Source: Runella defluvii (GTDB lineage Bacteria; Bacteroidota; Bacteroidia; Cytophagales; Spirosomataceae). Taken from it: DNA of 64,000 nucleotides. Where the stretch lies: assembly GCF_014195535.1 (NCBI RefSeq), contig NZ_JACIBY010000004.1, positions 29,509 through 93,508 of the forward strand. Direction: 5' to 3'. Shown piece by piece: positions 41,479 through 51,276 of this stretch. The position numbers were made by a program, and so were the translations under genes. Every line of letters starts with the position of its first letter. Within the stretch, counting starts at the first letter, position 1. The notes beneath the pieces were generated by a model, which did no database searches, was not told the DNA's origin, and was given only the letters and a program-made list of their open reading frames with translations.

Positions 41479-42924
41479 TTATTTCCAACCTCCTCCCAAC
41501 GAACGATAAATGCCAATGACGGCAAAATACTGACGCTTCCGCACGTCAATCAAGTCGATGCGTGATTGCAGGGCACTTTTACGGTTAAAAATAACTTCCA
41601 AATACGAAGCGCGACCCGTAGAGAACAAATCCGAAGCGGTTTGGATGGAGGTATTGAGTACGTCCACCTCAGCGCGTTTGAAATCGTAAATTTTTTCGAG
41701 GTTATTGATTAACACAAGCTGGTTATAGACCTCAAAATAGCCGTTTAGAATGCTACGCTGATAGTTGTAAACGGCCTCCACCTGCGCCGCTCTTGCCATT
41801 TTTAGTTCGGCTTTGAGGGCGGTTTTGTTGAAAAGCGGTACGGCCAGCCCACCAATGAGGTTGTAAGCAATGGATTGGGGTGAAATCAAAAACTGCGGAT
41901 TGAAAGATTGAAGCCCAAGTGCACCTGTGATGTTGAGTGAAGGATAAAACGCCGCCTTTGAAATAAACACCTCGGCCTTGGCCGCAGCCAGTTCCAATTC
42001 TGCCTGTTTTACGTCGGGGCGGTTTTTGAGCAAATCTGCAGGTACGCCCGCTTTGATTTGATTTGGAAGCCCCGTCATAAACAAATTCCGGGAGCGAATG
42101 ATTGGGTTTGGATACCTGCCTAACAGAAAATTGATGCGATTTTCGGCTTCACGTACGCGCTGCAAAATCTCTGCTTCCAGACCTTGCGTGCTGAGAAGCT
42201 GTGCTTCAAACTGCTTTACTGCCAGTTCGTTGGAGCGGCCTGCGTCTTTTTGAATCTTGATAATATTCAATTCGTTTTCTTGCAACGTAATTGTTTCTTT
42301 CAACAAGTCAAGTTCGCGGTCGAGCGCCATCAGCTCGTAATACAACGAAGCAATGTCAGAAATTAGGTTCGTTATGACGAAATTACGCCCTTCGACTGAG
42401 GCCAAATACCGAGCCAAAGCCGCTTCTTTTCTGGCCCGCAATTTCCCCCAAATATCCAATTCCCATGAGCTTTGAAGTCCAACGTTGAAGTCGGGTAAGT
42501 GCTCGGGAATGCGCTGATTTTCAGAGATATTGTTGGAGAAATTGGTGTCGTAGTTTCCGATGCCATCCATGGTGTATTTCCCAAAACGGCGCTGTCCAAC
42601 AGTACCAGCACCCGTCACAAAAGGCAGCGTAAGCCCTTTGGCGCGTTCAGCTTGGGCTTTGTTGGTTTCGATGCGCTGAAGCGCAATGCGAATATCGAAA
42701 TTGTTGGCTAATGCGGTATCAATAAGCGATACCAAATTAGGGTCGGAAAAGTAGCTTTTCCAGTGAATATCAGCGGCATTGCTGCTGTGTGCAGCGCCAT
42801 TGAAAGAATCGGGCGTTGGGGCAAACGTAGGTAACTGTTCGGGCGCTTTGAGTGATTTACAACCCGAGAAAAATAGGCCGCCAACAAACAGCCCTAACAG
42901 GAGGATATGGGTGAGTTTACGCAT
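41479..42924 (-). CDS. RND outer-membrane channel lipoprotein (TolC/NodT type)
   Basis: A 481-residue outer-membrane factor. Lipoprotein signal MRKLTHILLLGLFVGGLFFS followed by GCKS (Cys22). It has the duplicated OEP helical hairpin layout: LQSSWELDIWGKLRARKEAA, LLSTQGLEAEILQRVREAEN, then AGVPADLLKNRPDVKQAELE, all typical. It forms the exit duct for the RND pump. Its start overlaps the stop of the RND permease by 8 bp. Last gene of the operon adaptor-permease-channel. Confidence 0.92.
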   Translation of the reverse strand: MRKLTHILLLGLFVGGLFFSGCKSLKAPEQLPTFAPTPDSFNGAAHSSNAADIHWKSYFSDPNLVSLIDTALANNFDIRIALQRIETNKAQAERAKGLTLPFVTGAGTVGQRRFGKYTMDGIGNYDTNFSNNISENQRIPEHLPDFNVGLQSSWELDIWGKLRARKEAALARYLASVEGRNFVITNLISDIASLYYELMALDRELDLLKETITLQENELNIIKIQKDAGRSNELAVKQFEAQLLSTQGLEAEILQRVREAENRINFLLGRYPNPIIRSRNLFMTGLPNQIKAGVPADLLKNRPDVKQAELELAAAKAEVFISKAAFYPSLNITGALGLQSFNPQFLISPQSIAYNLIGGLAVPLFNKTALKAELKMARAAQVEAVYNYQRSILNGYFEVYNQLVLINNLEKIYDFKRAEVDVLNTSIQTASDLFSTGRASYLEVIFNRKSALQSRIDLIDVRKRQYFAVIGIYRSLGGGWK

Positions 42925-45900
42925 TGACTTCGTGGGTTAGGTGGGCAACTTCTTTTTTCTTTTTGCGCGACAATCGGTCGGAGAGGGTTTCAAATACCAC
43001 GTACAAACCTGGTATTAAAATCACCCCAAAGATTGTCCCGAAGAGCATTCCGCCCGCAGCGGCTGTTCCGATGGTACGGTTTCCGATGGCACCTGCGCCT
43101 GAGGCCATCATAAGCGGAATCAAGCCCGCAATGAAGGCAAACGAAGTCATCAAAATGGGACGTAAACGGGAGCCTGCTCCTTCGATAGCCGCCTGCAACG
43201 GCGTGAAACCTTCGCTGCGTTTGAGAATGGCAAACTCGACAATTAGAATGGCGTTTTTACCCAACAAACCAATCAACATCACCAGCGCCACTTGGGCGTA
43301 AATGTTGTTTTGTAACCCCAAAATCGCCAAGAAGAAAAAGGCACCAAATATCCCCGTTGGCAGCGATAAAAGCACGGGAAGCGGTAGCAAAAAGCTCTCG
43401 TACTGTGCCGCAAGCAACAGATACACGAAAATAAGACAGATGATAAAAATGTAAATGGCTTGGTCGCCCGACAAGATTTCGTCGCGCGTCATGCCCGACC
43501 ATTCGTAGGTGTAGCCTTTGGGTAGTTTCTGAGCGGCTACTTCTTGAATCGCCCGAATGGCATCGCCGCTACTAAAACCTGGGGCGGCGTCGCCGTTGAT
43601 CATTGCTGCCGTAAACATGTTGTAGCGCGTAAGTTGCTCGGGGCCATACACCCGTTCTGTTTTGACAAAAGCGGAGTACGGCACCATTTCGCCTTCGGTG
43701 TTTTTAACGTACAGTTTGAGAATATCCTCAGGTTGCATTCGGTACTCAGGCGATGCTTGCACCATCACTTTGTACATTTGCCCAAAACGAATAAAGTTGG
43801 TGGCATAAAAACTACCAATAAGCGATTGCAGGTTGTTCATGGCATTGTCAATCGAGACGCCCTTTTGGGCCGCTTTTTCGTTGTCAACGTGAATCAAATA
43901 CTGCGGAAAACTCGCGTCATAGCTCGTAAACGCATTGACCACTTCAGGGCGTTTGTTGAGTTCTTCAATAAACGCCTTCGTTACTTTTTCCATGGCTTGC
44001 AGGTTGCCACTTCCCGTGCGGTCTTGCAGACGGAACTCAAATCCGCTGGCGTTTCCGTAACCAGGCACAGCAGGCGGCGGGAAAAACTGAATGTCGGCGT
44101 CTTTGATGTGTTTGGTTTTTTCGGACAACAAAGCAATCACGTCATCGACCGATTCTTTGCGACTTTCCCACGGTTTGAGGTTCATCATTCCCATACCAAA
44201 TGAAGCCCCCGCACCGTCGGTCATCAAACTAAAGCCCGATAAAGTCGAAATCGACTCCACGGCATCGAGTTTTAGGCTTACTTTTTCAATTTCATCGACC
44301 ACGGCTTCGGTACGTTCGAGGGTAGCGCCCGACGGCGTCGTGATGTTGGCATAAATCGTACCTTGGTCTTCCGTTGGAATAAAGCCCGATGGAAGCACGA
44401 GGTTGGTTCCCCAGGTGGCAGCGATAAAGAACACCAACATGGCAAACGTCACAACTCGGCGATTGGCAATGACGTTAATCAGTGAGCGATAACGATCTGA
44501 AACGCCGTTGTACCAATTGTTGAATCCGTCAAAAAAGCGGGTGAGCAGCGTGGCTTTCTGGCCGTGGTGGCTTTTGAGCATGATGGCGCAAAGCGCGGGT
44601 GTAAGCGTCAGGGCGTTGATTCCCGAAATTACAATCGAAATGGCCATCGTAATCGAAAACTGGCGATAAAATACCCCTGATGGGCCGTCCATAAATGCTA
44701 CGGGTACAAACACGGCCGTCATAACGAGCGTAATCGCCACAATGGCGCCGCTGATTTCGTTCATGGATTCGATGGTGGCGTCTTTGGCATTTAGCCCTTT
44801 TTCTTCCATCTTGGCGTGAACAGCCTCGACGACCACAATGGCGTTGTCAACCACAATCCCGATGGCCAATACCAAGGCAAACAACGTGAGGAGGTTGATG
44901 GAAAACCCGAATAGTTGCATAAAGAAAAATGTACCAATAAGCGAAACAGGTACGGCCAAAGCAGGAATGAGCGTAGAGCGGAAGTCTTGCAAGAAGATAA
45001 ACACCACCAAGGCCACCAAAATAAAGGCTTCAATCAAGGTCTTGATTACCTCGTGGATAGAAGCATCCAAAAAGCGCGACACGTCGTAGCTGACAGTGTA
45101 GGTCATGCCTGGCGGGAACGATTTCTGCAACTCCGTCATTTTGGTTTTGATGTTGGCAATCACCGCACTTGCGTTAGAGCCAGGGCGTTGCTTGAGCAAA
45201 ATCGCGGCCGATGGACGGCCGTTTTCTTTGGATAAAACGTTGTAGTTCAACGAGCCAAATTCGATGTCGGCCACGTCTTTCAAACGTAAAATATCACCAC
45301 TTGGATTGGCCTTGATGATGATATTTTCGTACTGTGCTTGGTCAGTAAATTTCCCTGTGTAGCGAAGAACGTACTGCAATGACTGCGATTTGCGGCCAGA
45401 ACTTTCCCCGATTTTTCCAGGAGCAGCTTCTACGTTTTGGTTGCGGAGGGCCGAAATGACATCATCGGCCGAAACGTTGTAAACCGTCATGCGGTCGGGT
45501 TTGAGCCATACCCGCATTGAATATTCACGTTGCCCCATGATGTTGGCAAAACCAACGCCATCGACACGTTTCAATTCTGCCACAACGTTGATGTCGGCAA
45601 AGTTGTACAAAAACTCTTCATTGGCGGTGGTATCTTCACTCAAGAGGTTGATATACATCAACATACTGTTTACTTCTTTTTCGGTCGATACCCCCGCTTT
45701 GATAACCTCTTCGGGCAATTCGTCGAGGACGGTGGCTACCCGTGTTTGGACGTTTACGGAAGCCAAATCGGGGTCGGTACCTACTTTGAAGTAAACCTGA
45801 ATGATACTGGTACCGTCGTTGCCCGACACGGAAGTCATGTAGGTCATGCCTGGTACGCCGTTGATGGCACGTTCGAGCGGTGTTACCACGGCCTTAGAGC

Positions 45901-46069
45901 AGGCTTCGGCGTTAGCCCCTGTGTATTTGGTCGTTACCGTTACGGCAGGAGGAGCGATGTCGGGATATTGGGTCACGGGGAGCTGGGTCATGGCAAGCAG
46001 CCCTAGCAGCGTGATGATGAGCGATATAACAATCGATAGGACGGGCCTATTGATAAACAAGGTAAACAT
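42917..46069 (-). CDS. RND efflux permease, HAE1/AcrB type
   Basis: A 1050-residue inner-membrane proton-driven exporter. It starts with the typical helix FINRPVLSIVISLIITLLG, has porter domains with SVSGNDGTSIIQVYFKVGTD, and the transmembrane proton relay in LVLAIGIVVDNAIVVVEAVH (the Asp preceding Asn). Late helices include the conserved region VYLLLAAQYESFLLPLPVLL. Substrates are probably hydrophobic drugs, dyes or bile-like compounds; metal-type (CzcA) signatures are absent. The adaptor gene lies 43 bp upstream, the channel gene overlaps downstream. Confidence 0.95.
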   Translation of the reverse strand: MFTLFINRPVLSIVISLIITLLGLLAMTQLPVTQYPDIAPPAVTVTTKYTGANAEACSKAVVTPLERAINGVPGMTYMTSVSGNDGTSIIQVYFKVGTDPDLASVNVQTRVATVLDELPEEVIKAGVSTEKEVNSMLMYINLLSEDTTANEEFLYNFADINVVAELKRVDGVGFANIMGQREYSMRVWLKPDRMTVYNVSADDVISALRNQNVEAAPGKIGESSGRKSQSLQYVLRYTGKFTDQAQYENIIIKANPSGDILRLKDVADIEFGSLNYNVLSKENGRPSAAILLKQRPGSNASAVIANIKTKMTELQKSFPPGMTYTVSYDVSRFLDASIHEVIKTLIEAFILVALVVFIFLQDFRSTLIPALAVPVSLIGTFFFMQLFGFSINLLTLFALVLAIGIVVDNAIVVVEAVHAKMEEKGLNAKDATIESMNEISGAIVAITLVMTAVFVPVAFMDGPSGVFYRQFSITMAISIVISGINALTLTPALCAIMLKSHHGQKATLLTRFFDGFNNWYNGVSDRYRSLINVIANRRVVTFAMLVFFIAATWGTNLVLPSGFIPTEDQGTIYANITTPSGATLERTEAVVDEIEKVSLKLDAVESISTLSGFSLMTDGAGASFGMGMMNLKPWESRKESVDDVIALLSEKTKHIKDADIQFFPPPAVPGYGNASGFEFRLQDRTGSGNLQAMEKVTKAFIEELNKRPEVVNAFTSYDASFPQYLIHVDNEKAAQKGVSIDNAMNNLQSLIGSFYATNFIRFGQMYKVMVQASPEYRMQPEDILKLYVKNTEGEMVPYSAFVKTERVYGPEQLTRYNMFTAAMINGDAAPGFSSGDAIRAIQEVAAQKLPKGYTYEWSGMTRDEILSGDQAIYIFIICLIFVYLLLAAQYESFLLPLPVLLSLPTGIFGAFFFLAILGLQNNIYAQVALVMLIGLLGKNAILIVEFAILKRSEGFTPLQAAIEGAGSRLRPILMTSFAFIAGLIPLMMASGAGAIGNRTIGTAAAGGMLFGTIFGVILIPGLYVVFETLSDRLSRKKKKEVAHLTHEVNA

Positions 46070-46112
46070 GATGATACGTATTTGTGTGGGACAATGGGTT
46101 TTACAGCAGGCA

Positions 46113-47234
46113 TTATTGCTGCGTCAATTGCGAACGAATTGTGGCGAACGACTTCATTTCAGGTTTGATACTCATGCCGACGCGCATGTCTTGCAACCCT
46201 TCATAAATGATTTTGTCGTTCGGACTAATCCCCGATTCCAATACATATAAGTGTGGCATTCGGAGTTTAGGCACAAAACTTCGCATTTGGACTTTGTTTT
46301 GGTTGTCCACTACATAGACGTAGATTTTATCTTGAATTTCAAAGGTTGATTTTTGAGGAATTACGAGGGCGTTTTTTACTTTACGCAACACCCGCACTTT
46401 ACCACTCGAACCGTGTTTGAGGATACGTTCGGGATTAGGAAAACGCGCCCGAAACGCAATGCTTCCCGTGGCGTTATCAAACTCACCTTCAATGGTTTCG
46501 ACGTATCCTTTGTGCGGATGCCCTTCGCTGTTGGCCAGAATCAATTCAACCTCAGTTCGATGGTCAGTTTGCTTATTGTTGGTCGCAAATTCGAGATATT
46601 CTTTTTCCGAAACGTTAAAATAAGCATATACTTCTTGGTTGTCGGAAATGGTGGTCAACAACGTTCCTTCGTCAATCAAACTTCCGATTTTGTTAGGAAT
46701 ACGGTTGATGATGCCGTCGAAAGGCGCTTTGATTTCCGAAAAAGACAGCTTGAGCTTGGCGCTTTGCTCTTGTGATTCGGCCTCTTCGATGCGGGCATTG
46801 AGGGCGTCGAGTTTGGCTTTGGCCATGTCGTATTCGGTTTTGGATACCACATTTTTGTCCACCAATTTCTTGACGTTTAGTAGGTCAAGTTCAGCGGTTT
46901 TGGCCTCAGCAATGGCACTTTTTAGCACAGCCGTAGCGCGCAATAAATCCCCTTTATATTCTTGATTACTGATACGGAAAAGTACTTGGCCTTTGCGTAC
47001 TGTTTTTCCTTCGTCCACGTGAATGCTTTCAATATAGCCCTTGACCCGAGCACGAATTTCAACGTTTTTAACGGAGTTGATGTCCGAAACATAGTCTGTA
47101 TGATAGACGGTGTCAATCGTAATCGGTTGAATAACAGGGTACTTCTCTTGGGTGGTGGTTTGGTTTGAATCAGCAGTTGAGCAGGCCGAAATGCACAGCC
47201 CAATCACCGAAGTGAGGATTAATGGTACTCTCAT
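46113..47234 (-). CDS. RND periplasmic adaptor (HlyD/MFP), lipoprotein
   Basis: A 373-residue membrane fusion protein that links the RND permease to the outer-membrane channel. Lipobox ISAC (Cys18) in MRVPLILTSVIGLCISACST. Lipoyl half motifs VEIRARVKGYIESIHVDEGK and SEIKAPFDGIINRIPNKIGS flank a coiled coil (about 100-170). Beta-barrel and proximal domains follow. An upstream frame to 47318 lacks a signal; the ATG at 47234 is the natural start. First gene of the three-gene core of the operon, 106 bp after a small secreted protein gene. Confidence 0.93.
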   Translation of the reverse strand: MRVPLILTSVIGLCISACSTADSNQTTTQEKYPVIQPITIDTVYHTDYVSDINSVKNVEIRARVKGYIESIHVDEGKTVRKGQVLFRISNQEYKGDLLRATAVLKSAIAEAKTAELDLLNVKKLVDKNVVSKTEYDMAKAKLDALNARIEEAESQEQSAKLKLSFSEIKAPFDGIINRIPNKIGSLIDEGTLLTTISDNQEVYAYFNVSEKEYLEFATNNKQTDHRTEVELILANSEGHPHKGYVETIEGEFDNATGSIAFRARFPNPERILKHGSSGKVRVLRKVKNALVIPQKSTFEIQDKIYVYVVDNQNKVQMRSFVPKLRMPHLYVLESGISPNDKIIYEGLQDMRVGMSIKPEMKSFATIRSQLTQQ

Positions 47235-47340
47235 AAGAAATAATGGTTGTGTTGAAATATACAGTAATGGAAAACGCAGAGCGAAAGACTCGGAAAACCA
47301 AGTCCTCAGAGCGCTCAAAATGAGGCCCTAGTAAAGGAAG

Positions 47341-47748
47341 TTAGCTAAAGTTTGGAGGCGGAGAAATGGGTTCAATTTCTCGCGTTTCAAGAAGTCCTAA
47401 ATAATGGTCGAAATTGGCGTCCAACTCATCGGTGAGTTGAATGGATAAAAATTCTACGTCAAACGGGGGCCAAATAAGGCCAATGCTGAAATCCTCAAGA
47501 AAAGAACTCTCACTTCCTTTTTCATTGGAAGGGGCATCTGTGTGGCTTGCGATGGAATTAACCAACGAAACAGTAAGCAAGGAGAGAAAGTTTTGGGGAC
47601 GTTGATGACAGGTGTTGTCGCGGTAAAGCGTGGCCGTTTTTTCTAAAATTATCGGTGGCACAGGGGCAATACATAGGTGAATCATTTGAAGGAGTAAAGC
47701 CCAACAAACGATTTGTTTTAGAATGTATGTGACACTTGCTGATTTCAT
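47341..47748 (-). CDS. Small exported hypothetical protein ahead of the RND operon
   Basis: A 135-residue protein, probably with an N-terminal signal/anchor (YILKQIVCWALLLQMIHLCI). The rest is polar, with an acidic stretch (SNEKGSESSFLEDF), FDVEFLSIQLTDELDANFDH and a proline-rich end EPISPPPNFS. No family recognised. It lies 106 bp upstream of the adaptor gene on the same strand; small secreted ORFs of unknown role often precede RND operons in this phylum, so it may be part of that unit. Confidence 0.55.
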   Translation of the reverse strand: MKSASVTYILKQIVCWALLLQMIHLCIAPVPPIILEKTATLYRDNTCHQRPQNFLSLLTVSLVNSIASHTDAPSNEKGSESSFLEDFSIGLIWPPFDVEFLSIQLTDELDANFDHYLGLLETREIEPISPPPNFS

Positions 47749-47844
47749 GCTCTATGGCAAATATACCACTAAAACCCATTTTATCCACAGTATGTTCGTT
47801 AAAAAACGGCGTTTGGAGTGGATTTGTCGAGCAGAATGCCTTTT

Positions 47845-48810
47845 TTACAAAGAAGCAAGTTGCTCGGATACCGTGGCTAGTTCGGGGTTTACATCAACAT
47901 CAATGGCGATTTTTTGCAGTTTTTGGAGTAAATTTTCTAAAAATTGACGATGACTAGCGGTATTGGGGTACAGCGGACGATGTCCGAGCGCTTGCCGAAT
48001 CTTTTGCCATTCTTGGATAAATTTTTGTAACTCTTTGGTAAAATAAGCGTTAGCAAATCGCTCGAAAATATAGTCCTCAGCTTGTTCGTTGGGGTGAATA
48101 AGGTCAGATTTGTAGAAGCGATAATCGCGGAGGTCGTCGAGTAATAATTCGTAGGCAGGAAAGTAGGCATGACCCCGCTCCGAAAGTTCGTGACAAGCCA
48201 CGCGCAGCAACGACTTACTGACGGCGTTGAGCGGGAGCGTATCGCGGGTATGGCGTACGGGGCTGACCGTAAAAATGGCTTTAAGGGAGGTGGGAAGTTT
48301 GGTGAAAAATCCGTCAAAAGCGGCCACGATTTGCTCGGTTTGTAGCAGTTTTCGTTGGAAGGCCGAACTCGGTGTTTTATGGCAATTGGCGACCCACTGA
48401 CCACTTTCGAGGTGACGATACACAAATGCCGTACCCAAGGTGATAATCAGCACTTCGGTGCGAGAAAGCCATTGCTGAACGGCAGCCAATGTAGTAACAA
48501 GCCGTTCCCGCAGTTCTTCGCGTGAAGCCGCCCACAACGACGAATGAAAATCGTAATGAAACCAAACCCCTTGGTGTTCAACGTACAAACGCTCGTCGGG
48601 TGGAGTTCCTTCTAAGGCATGATGCAAGAGTTTGACGATAGACAACGGGTTAAATAGCGTTCCAAACGGATTGGAAAGGGTCGGGATTTTATTCTCAACG
48701 AGCTTTGTGCCAATCACTTCTGCAAAGCACGAGCCTAGCGTTAGTACGGGGGTTTGCAAGGTGATTTTGTCAGGACTTTCGGGGACAATCAGCTCGGTTC
48801 GGAAGTGCAT
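47845..48810 (-). CDS. GSCFA-domain protein
   Basis: A 321-residue cytosolic protein of the GSCFA family (SGNH-hydrolase-like fold). The defining motif TLGSCFAEVIGTKL is at about residues 25-38. Further family stretches are LSNPFGTLFNPLSIVKLLHH, VLIITLGTAFVYRH and the HTR-type TVSPVRHTRDTLPLNAVSKS. Family function is not well established; a serine-hydrolase mechanism is presumed. It begins 18 bp after the Rpn nuclease gene on the same strand, probably by chance of packing rather than a functional pair. Confidence 0.9.
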   Translation of the reverse strand: MHFRTELIVPESPDKITLQTPVLTLGSCFAEVIGTKLVENKIPTLSNPFGTLFNPLSIVKLLHHALEGTPPDERLYVEHQGVWFHYDFHSSLWAASREELRERLVTTLAAVQQWLSRTEVLIITLGTAFVYRHLESGQWVANCHKTPSSAFQRKLLQTEQIVAAFDGFFTKLPTSLKAIFTVSPVRHTRDTLPLNAVSKSLLRVACHELSERGHAYFPAYELLLDDLRDYRFYKSDLIHPNEQAEDYIFERFANAYFTKELQKFIQEWQKIRQALGHRPLYPNTASHRQFLENLLQKLQKIAIDVDVNPELATVSEQLASL

Positions 48811-48828
48811 AGAGGGAGAATTGGGTAA

Positions 48829-49686
48829 TCAGAGCAAATTGATTTCTTCTTGGGTTAGACCTGTCAATTTTATGATTAAACTTGGGTCTAAATTTTCATG
48901 TTTCATGCCTTTGGCAATCTCCATTGCCTTTTGTTTTTTAGCACGATCTTCGGCATCAATTTGCATTGTCCAAGCCATGCTAGCTTGGTACCTGAGGTTT
49001 TCAATATGATGATGGTAATTTCGTAACTCTTCTTCGTTTAAGTTATCTACCCGCCAAAGTTCCTTCGCTTTGGCAATTCCTTTGGCGTTGAACTCGTCCT
49101 TGATTTCGTTGTTTTTAAAGTAATAAATCCATTGGTCCAACGAATCTTTGGCAACGTCGTTAAACTGATTCACTTTTAAAACGTAATACTCAGGGAAAAT
49201 TTGAAACGGCTCAGATTTGCCTAAAATCTCGACTTGTTTATCAGAAAGACTTAATTTGCCTGAGGTATGAATTCCATAAAAATCGGTTTTCCCGTGGTAA
49301 ACATAATCATCGCCTTGCCCTAAGTCAAAATAGACAATGTTGATGGCATATACTTTCTTGATATTTCTATACGGTTCTCCCACTGAGATGTAATCAGTAA
49401 TCACCTTTGAAGTACCATAGGCCATTCGATGGAAATAATCGTATTCGTTTTGATTTTGGATTTCAATGATGACTAGTTCTCCTTTGGAGTTTTTAACCAA
49501 CATATCAACCCGGTTAAACTTATCAGATTCATAGCGTTGATTGCTTTCACTTTCTAAAATTGTTTGGATCAGAATGTCGTCGCGAAGCAGCTCGGATAAA
49601 AAACCTTCTAACACCGAAAAATCGGCTTTATTTCTCAACAATCGCTTAATTGCCCAATCGAATCGTATTAAATTTCGGTTGTTCAT
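48829..49686 (-). CDS. Rpn-family (PD-(D/E)XK) putative recombination-promoting nuclease
   Basis: A 285-residue protein. The N-terminal part (MNNRNLIRFDWAIKRLLRNK) and the nuclease core, RVDMLVKNSKGELVIIEIQN followed by QNEYDYFHRMAYG, give the D...ExQ motif of the PD-(D/E)XK transposase/Rpn group. It is often annotated as 'putative transposase' but is not an IS transposase. The C-terminus (HENLDPSLIIKLTGLTQEE) resembles the remnant at 2447-2563. TTG and ATG alternatives lie at 49704 and 49695; 49686 is chosen because the family begins there. It faces the divergent DUF5723 gene. Confidence 0.88.
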   Translation of the reverse strand: MNNRNLIRFDWAIKRLLRNKADFSVLEGFLSELLRDDILIQTILESESNQRYESDKFNRVDMLVKNSKGELVIIEIQNQNEYDYFHRMAYGTSKVITDYISVGEPYRNIKKVYAINIVYFDLGQGDDYVYHGKTDFYGIHTSGKLSLSDKQVEILGKSEPFQIFPEYYVLKVNQFNDVAKDSLDQWIYYFKNNEIKDEFNAKGIAKAKELWRVDNLNEEELRNYHHHIENLRYQASMAWTMQIDAEDRAKKQKAMEIAKGMKHENLDPSLIIKLTGLTQEEINLL

Positions 49687-49765
49687 AGGGGACATTTTTT
49701 CCAAAATTAATCATTTTTTTTGACGAATTTTGGGACGAGTTTACGTTAGTCCAATCTCCCTACTT

Positions 49766-51181
49766 ATGAAACAACTCCGCTCTATTTTGACTTTGGCAGG
49801 CTTTTTTGCGTTGATGAGCGCTTCGTCGCTCCATGCCCAAGAGTTTCTGGGTCAGCACAGTAGCAATTATGCGGGTATCAATCGTGCCACGTTCAATCCG
49901 TCGGCGATTGCGGGAACGCGCTACCGTTATCACATCAATTTATTATCCTTCAATACCACCGTCAACAACCGCTATTTTAAGTATTTTCGGAGCGATGCCC
50001 TGTTTCATCCCTTTCGGAATGCCTACGCCGAATCGGATATGTACGGAAAGTCGAAGCTGACAGGAACACTTACCCAGGGGGACAATGTAAATGTATTGGC
50101 CGAGTTACGGACACCGTCGGGCTACGTGGGTGTGGGGAAAAACAATTGGCTAGTGGTGGGCTTTCAGACACGCTTACGTGGGTTTGTGCAAGGCTCTGGT
50201 GTACCTTCGGCCCTTTTTGATGCCTATAAATACCGCCTCGACGACGGCCTTACCACGGCTTCGACGGGGAGTTTTACCAATTTTACCATGAACCAACACT
50301 CGTTTTTTGAAACGGGCCTCACAGTGGCGGCGATGCCTTTGCGGTTGGATGGACTGATTCGGGTGAAAGTAGGGGCAACAATCAAGCGGCTGTCGGGGGC
50401 GCGGAATGTTTTTTTGACCATCAAAAATGCCAATTACCAAGTTAAACCCCTCAATGCCGACGAATATGTGATGGAGTTGGGAAATGTAAGTTACGAATAT
50501 GGCTATACCCACCCCGTTCAGTCGTTTAGTTTGGGAAGCCTGTTTTCGTCGGACTACGGCTCAGGAACGGCTATCGACCTTGGAGCGACGGTCGAAATTG
50601 GGCGCATTCGCCAGCACGCCGAAAATCAGGCCAATTACATTGCCAGAATCGGGGTGGCACTGACGGATGCAGGACAGATTTCGTACCCTTCGACGGGCAA
50701 ACAATACAGCGGTACACTGAATAAATTGACCATTAACCAAAACCAACTCATTGATATTGGTAATAATTCGGTAAAAGGGTTAGAAACAATACTCGGGACG
50801 GCGAAGCCTGCCACTTACGCGTCATCGACAGCCCTGCCACGTACGCTGAACATTGATGCTGATGTGCAATTGGCCAAGTCGTTTTTTGTGAATGCTACGT
50901 GGATAAAACCAACCAACGTAGGCGCATTGCCCGCGAATTTAGCCCAGCCGCAGGTGTTTTCACTGACACCACGTTTTGAAGGGGAAGATGTTGAGTTTAC
51001 CCTTCCTGTTACTTGGTGGGAAGGAAACAGCAAACCCACCATTGGTTTTTCGGTACGCTTTGGCCCTGCCTACATCGGATTTAGCAATTTTGGAGGGTTA
51101 GTGAGCAAGGCCGTTCAGCCCCGTGGTTCATTGGCCTATTTCGGCATCCAGTTGTGGGGACTTAACGACAAGAAAAAATAA
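49766..51181 (+). CDS. DUF5723 family protein, exported
   Basis: A 471-residue exported protein of the Bacteroidota-specific DUF5723 family, probably an outer-membrane beta-barrel. Signal MKQLRSILTLAGFFALMSAS, then the recurring opening HSSNYAGINRATFNPSAIAG. The chain is strand-rich with closely spaced GYG/GAT turns. Function unknown. The ATG at 49766 is chosen over an earlier frame at 49730. Its stop codon (51179-51181) directly abuts the left copy of the 43-bp direct repeat, so the gene originally ended tail-to-tail with yciH. Confidence 0.85.
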   Translation: MKQLRSILTLAGFFALMSASSLHAQEFLGQHSSNYAGINRATFNPSAIAGTRYRYHINLLSFNTTVNNRYFKYFRSDALFHPFRNAYAESDMYGKSKLTGTLTQGDNVNVLAELRTPSGYVGVGKNNWLVVGFQTRLRGFVQGSGVPSALFDAYKYRLDDGLTTASTGSFTNFTMNQHSFFETGLTVAAMPLRLDGLIRVKVGATIKRLSGARNVFLTIKNANYQVKPLNADEYVMELGNVSYEYGYTHPVQSFSLGSLFSSDYGSGTAIDLGATVEIGRIRQHAENQANYIARIGVALTDAGQISYPSTGKQYSGTLNKLTINQNQLIDIGNNSVKGLETILGTAKPATYASSTALPRTLNIDADVQLAKSFFVNATWIKPTNVGALPANLAQPQVFSLTPRFEGEDVEFTLPVTWWEGNSKPTIGFSVRFGPAYIGFSNFGGLVSKAVQPRGSLAYFGIQLWGLNDKKK

Positions 51182-51224
51182 CTACCCACCCGCCTTTTTA
51201 GCCTTATAACCTTTGGCCAACAGC
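51182..51224. repeat. Left copy of 43-bp direct repeat (duplicated yciH 3' end)
   Basis: Identical over 43 bp to 52514-52556. It is a copy of the last 14 codons of yciH in the same orientation (minus strand: ..LLAKGYKAKKAGG and stop) but is cut off from the rest of that gene. It begins at the first base after the DUF5723 stop codon. See the right copy at 52514-52556. Confidence 0.95.
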
Positions 51225-51236
51225 TATGTATTCCTC

Positions 51237-51264
51237 AAAAGTGTATTTTATAAAATACACTTTT
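51237..51264. promoter_or_regulatory. 28-bp perfect palindrome ahead of the ATPase gene
   Basis: AAAAGTGTATTTTA (51237-51250) is followed directly by its exact reverse complement TAAAATACACTTTT (51251-51264). A partial copy GTATTTTAGAAAATAT follows at 51277-51292. Placed 32 bp before the ATPase start and just inside the left 43-bp repeat, it may be an operator or a recombination/end site of the inserted segment. Confidence 0.6.
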
Positions 51265-51268
51265 TTGC

Positions 51269-51276
51269 TATTTTTG
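51269..51276 (+). promoter_or_regulatory. Possible Bacteroidota -7 box
   Basis: TATTTTTG fits the Bacteroidota -7 consensus TAnnTTTG, 20 bp before the ATPase start codon and directly after the palindrome, so a protein bound there would block it. No convincing -33 TTTG was found at the expected distance. Confidence 0.35.

Noticed and set aside
48829..49686. Treating the Rpn gene as an insertion-sequence transposase
   Set aside because: The protein has a PD-(D/E)XK nuclease core and no DDE catalytic set; no terminal inverted repeats or target duplication were found.
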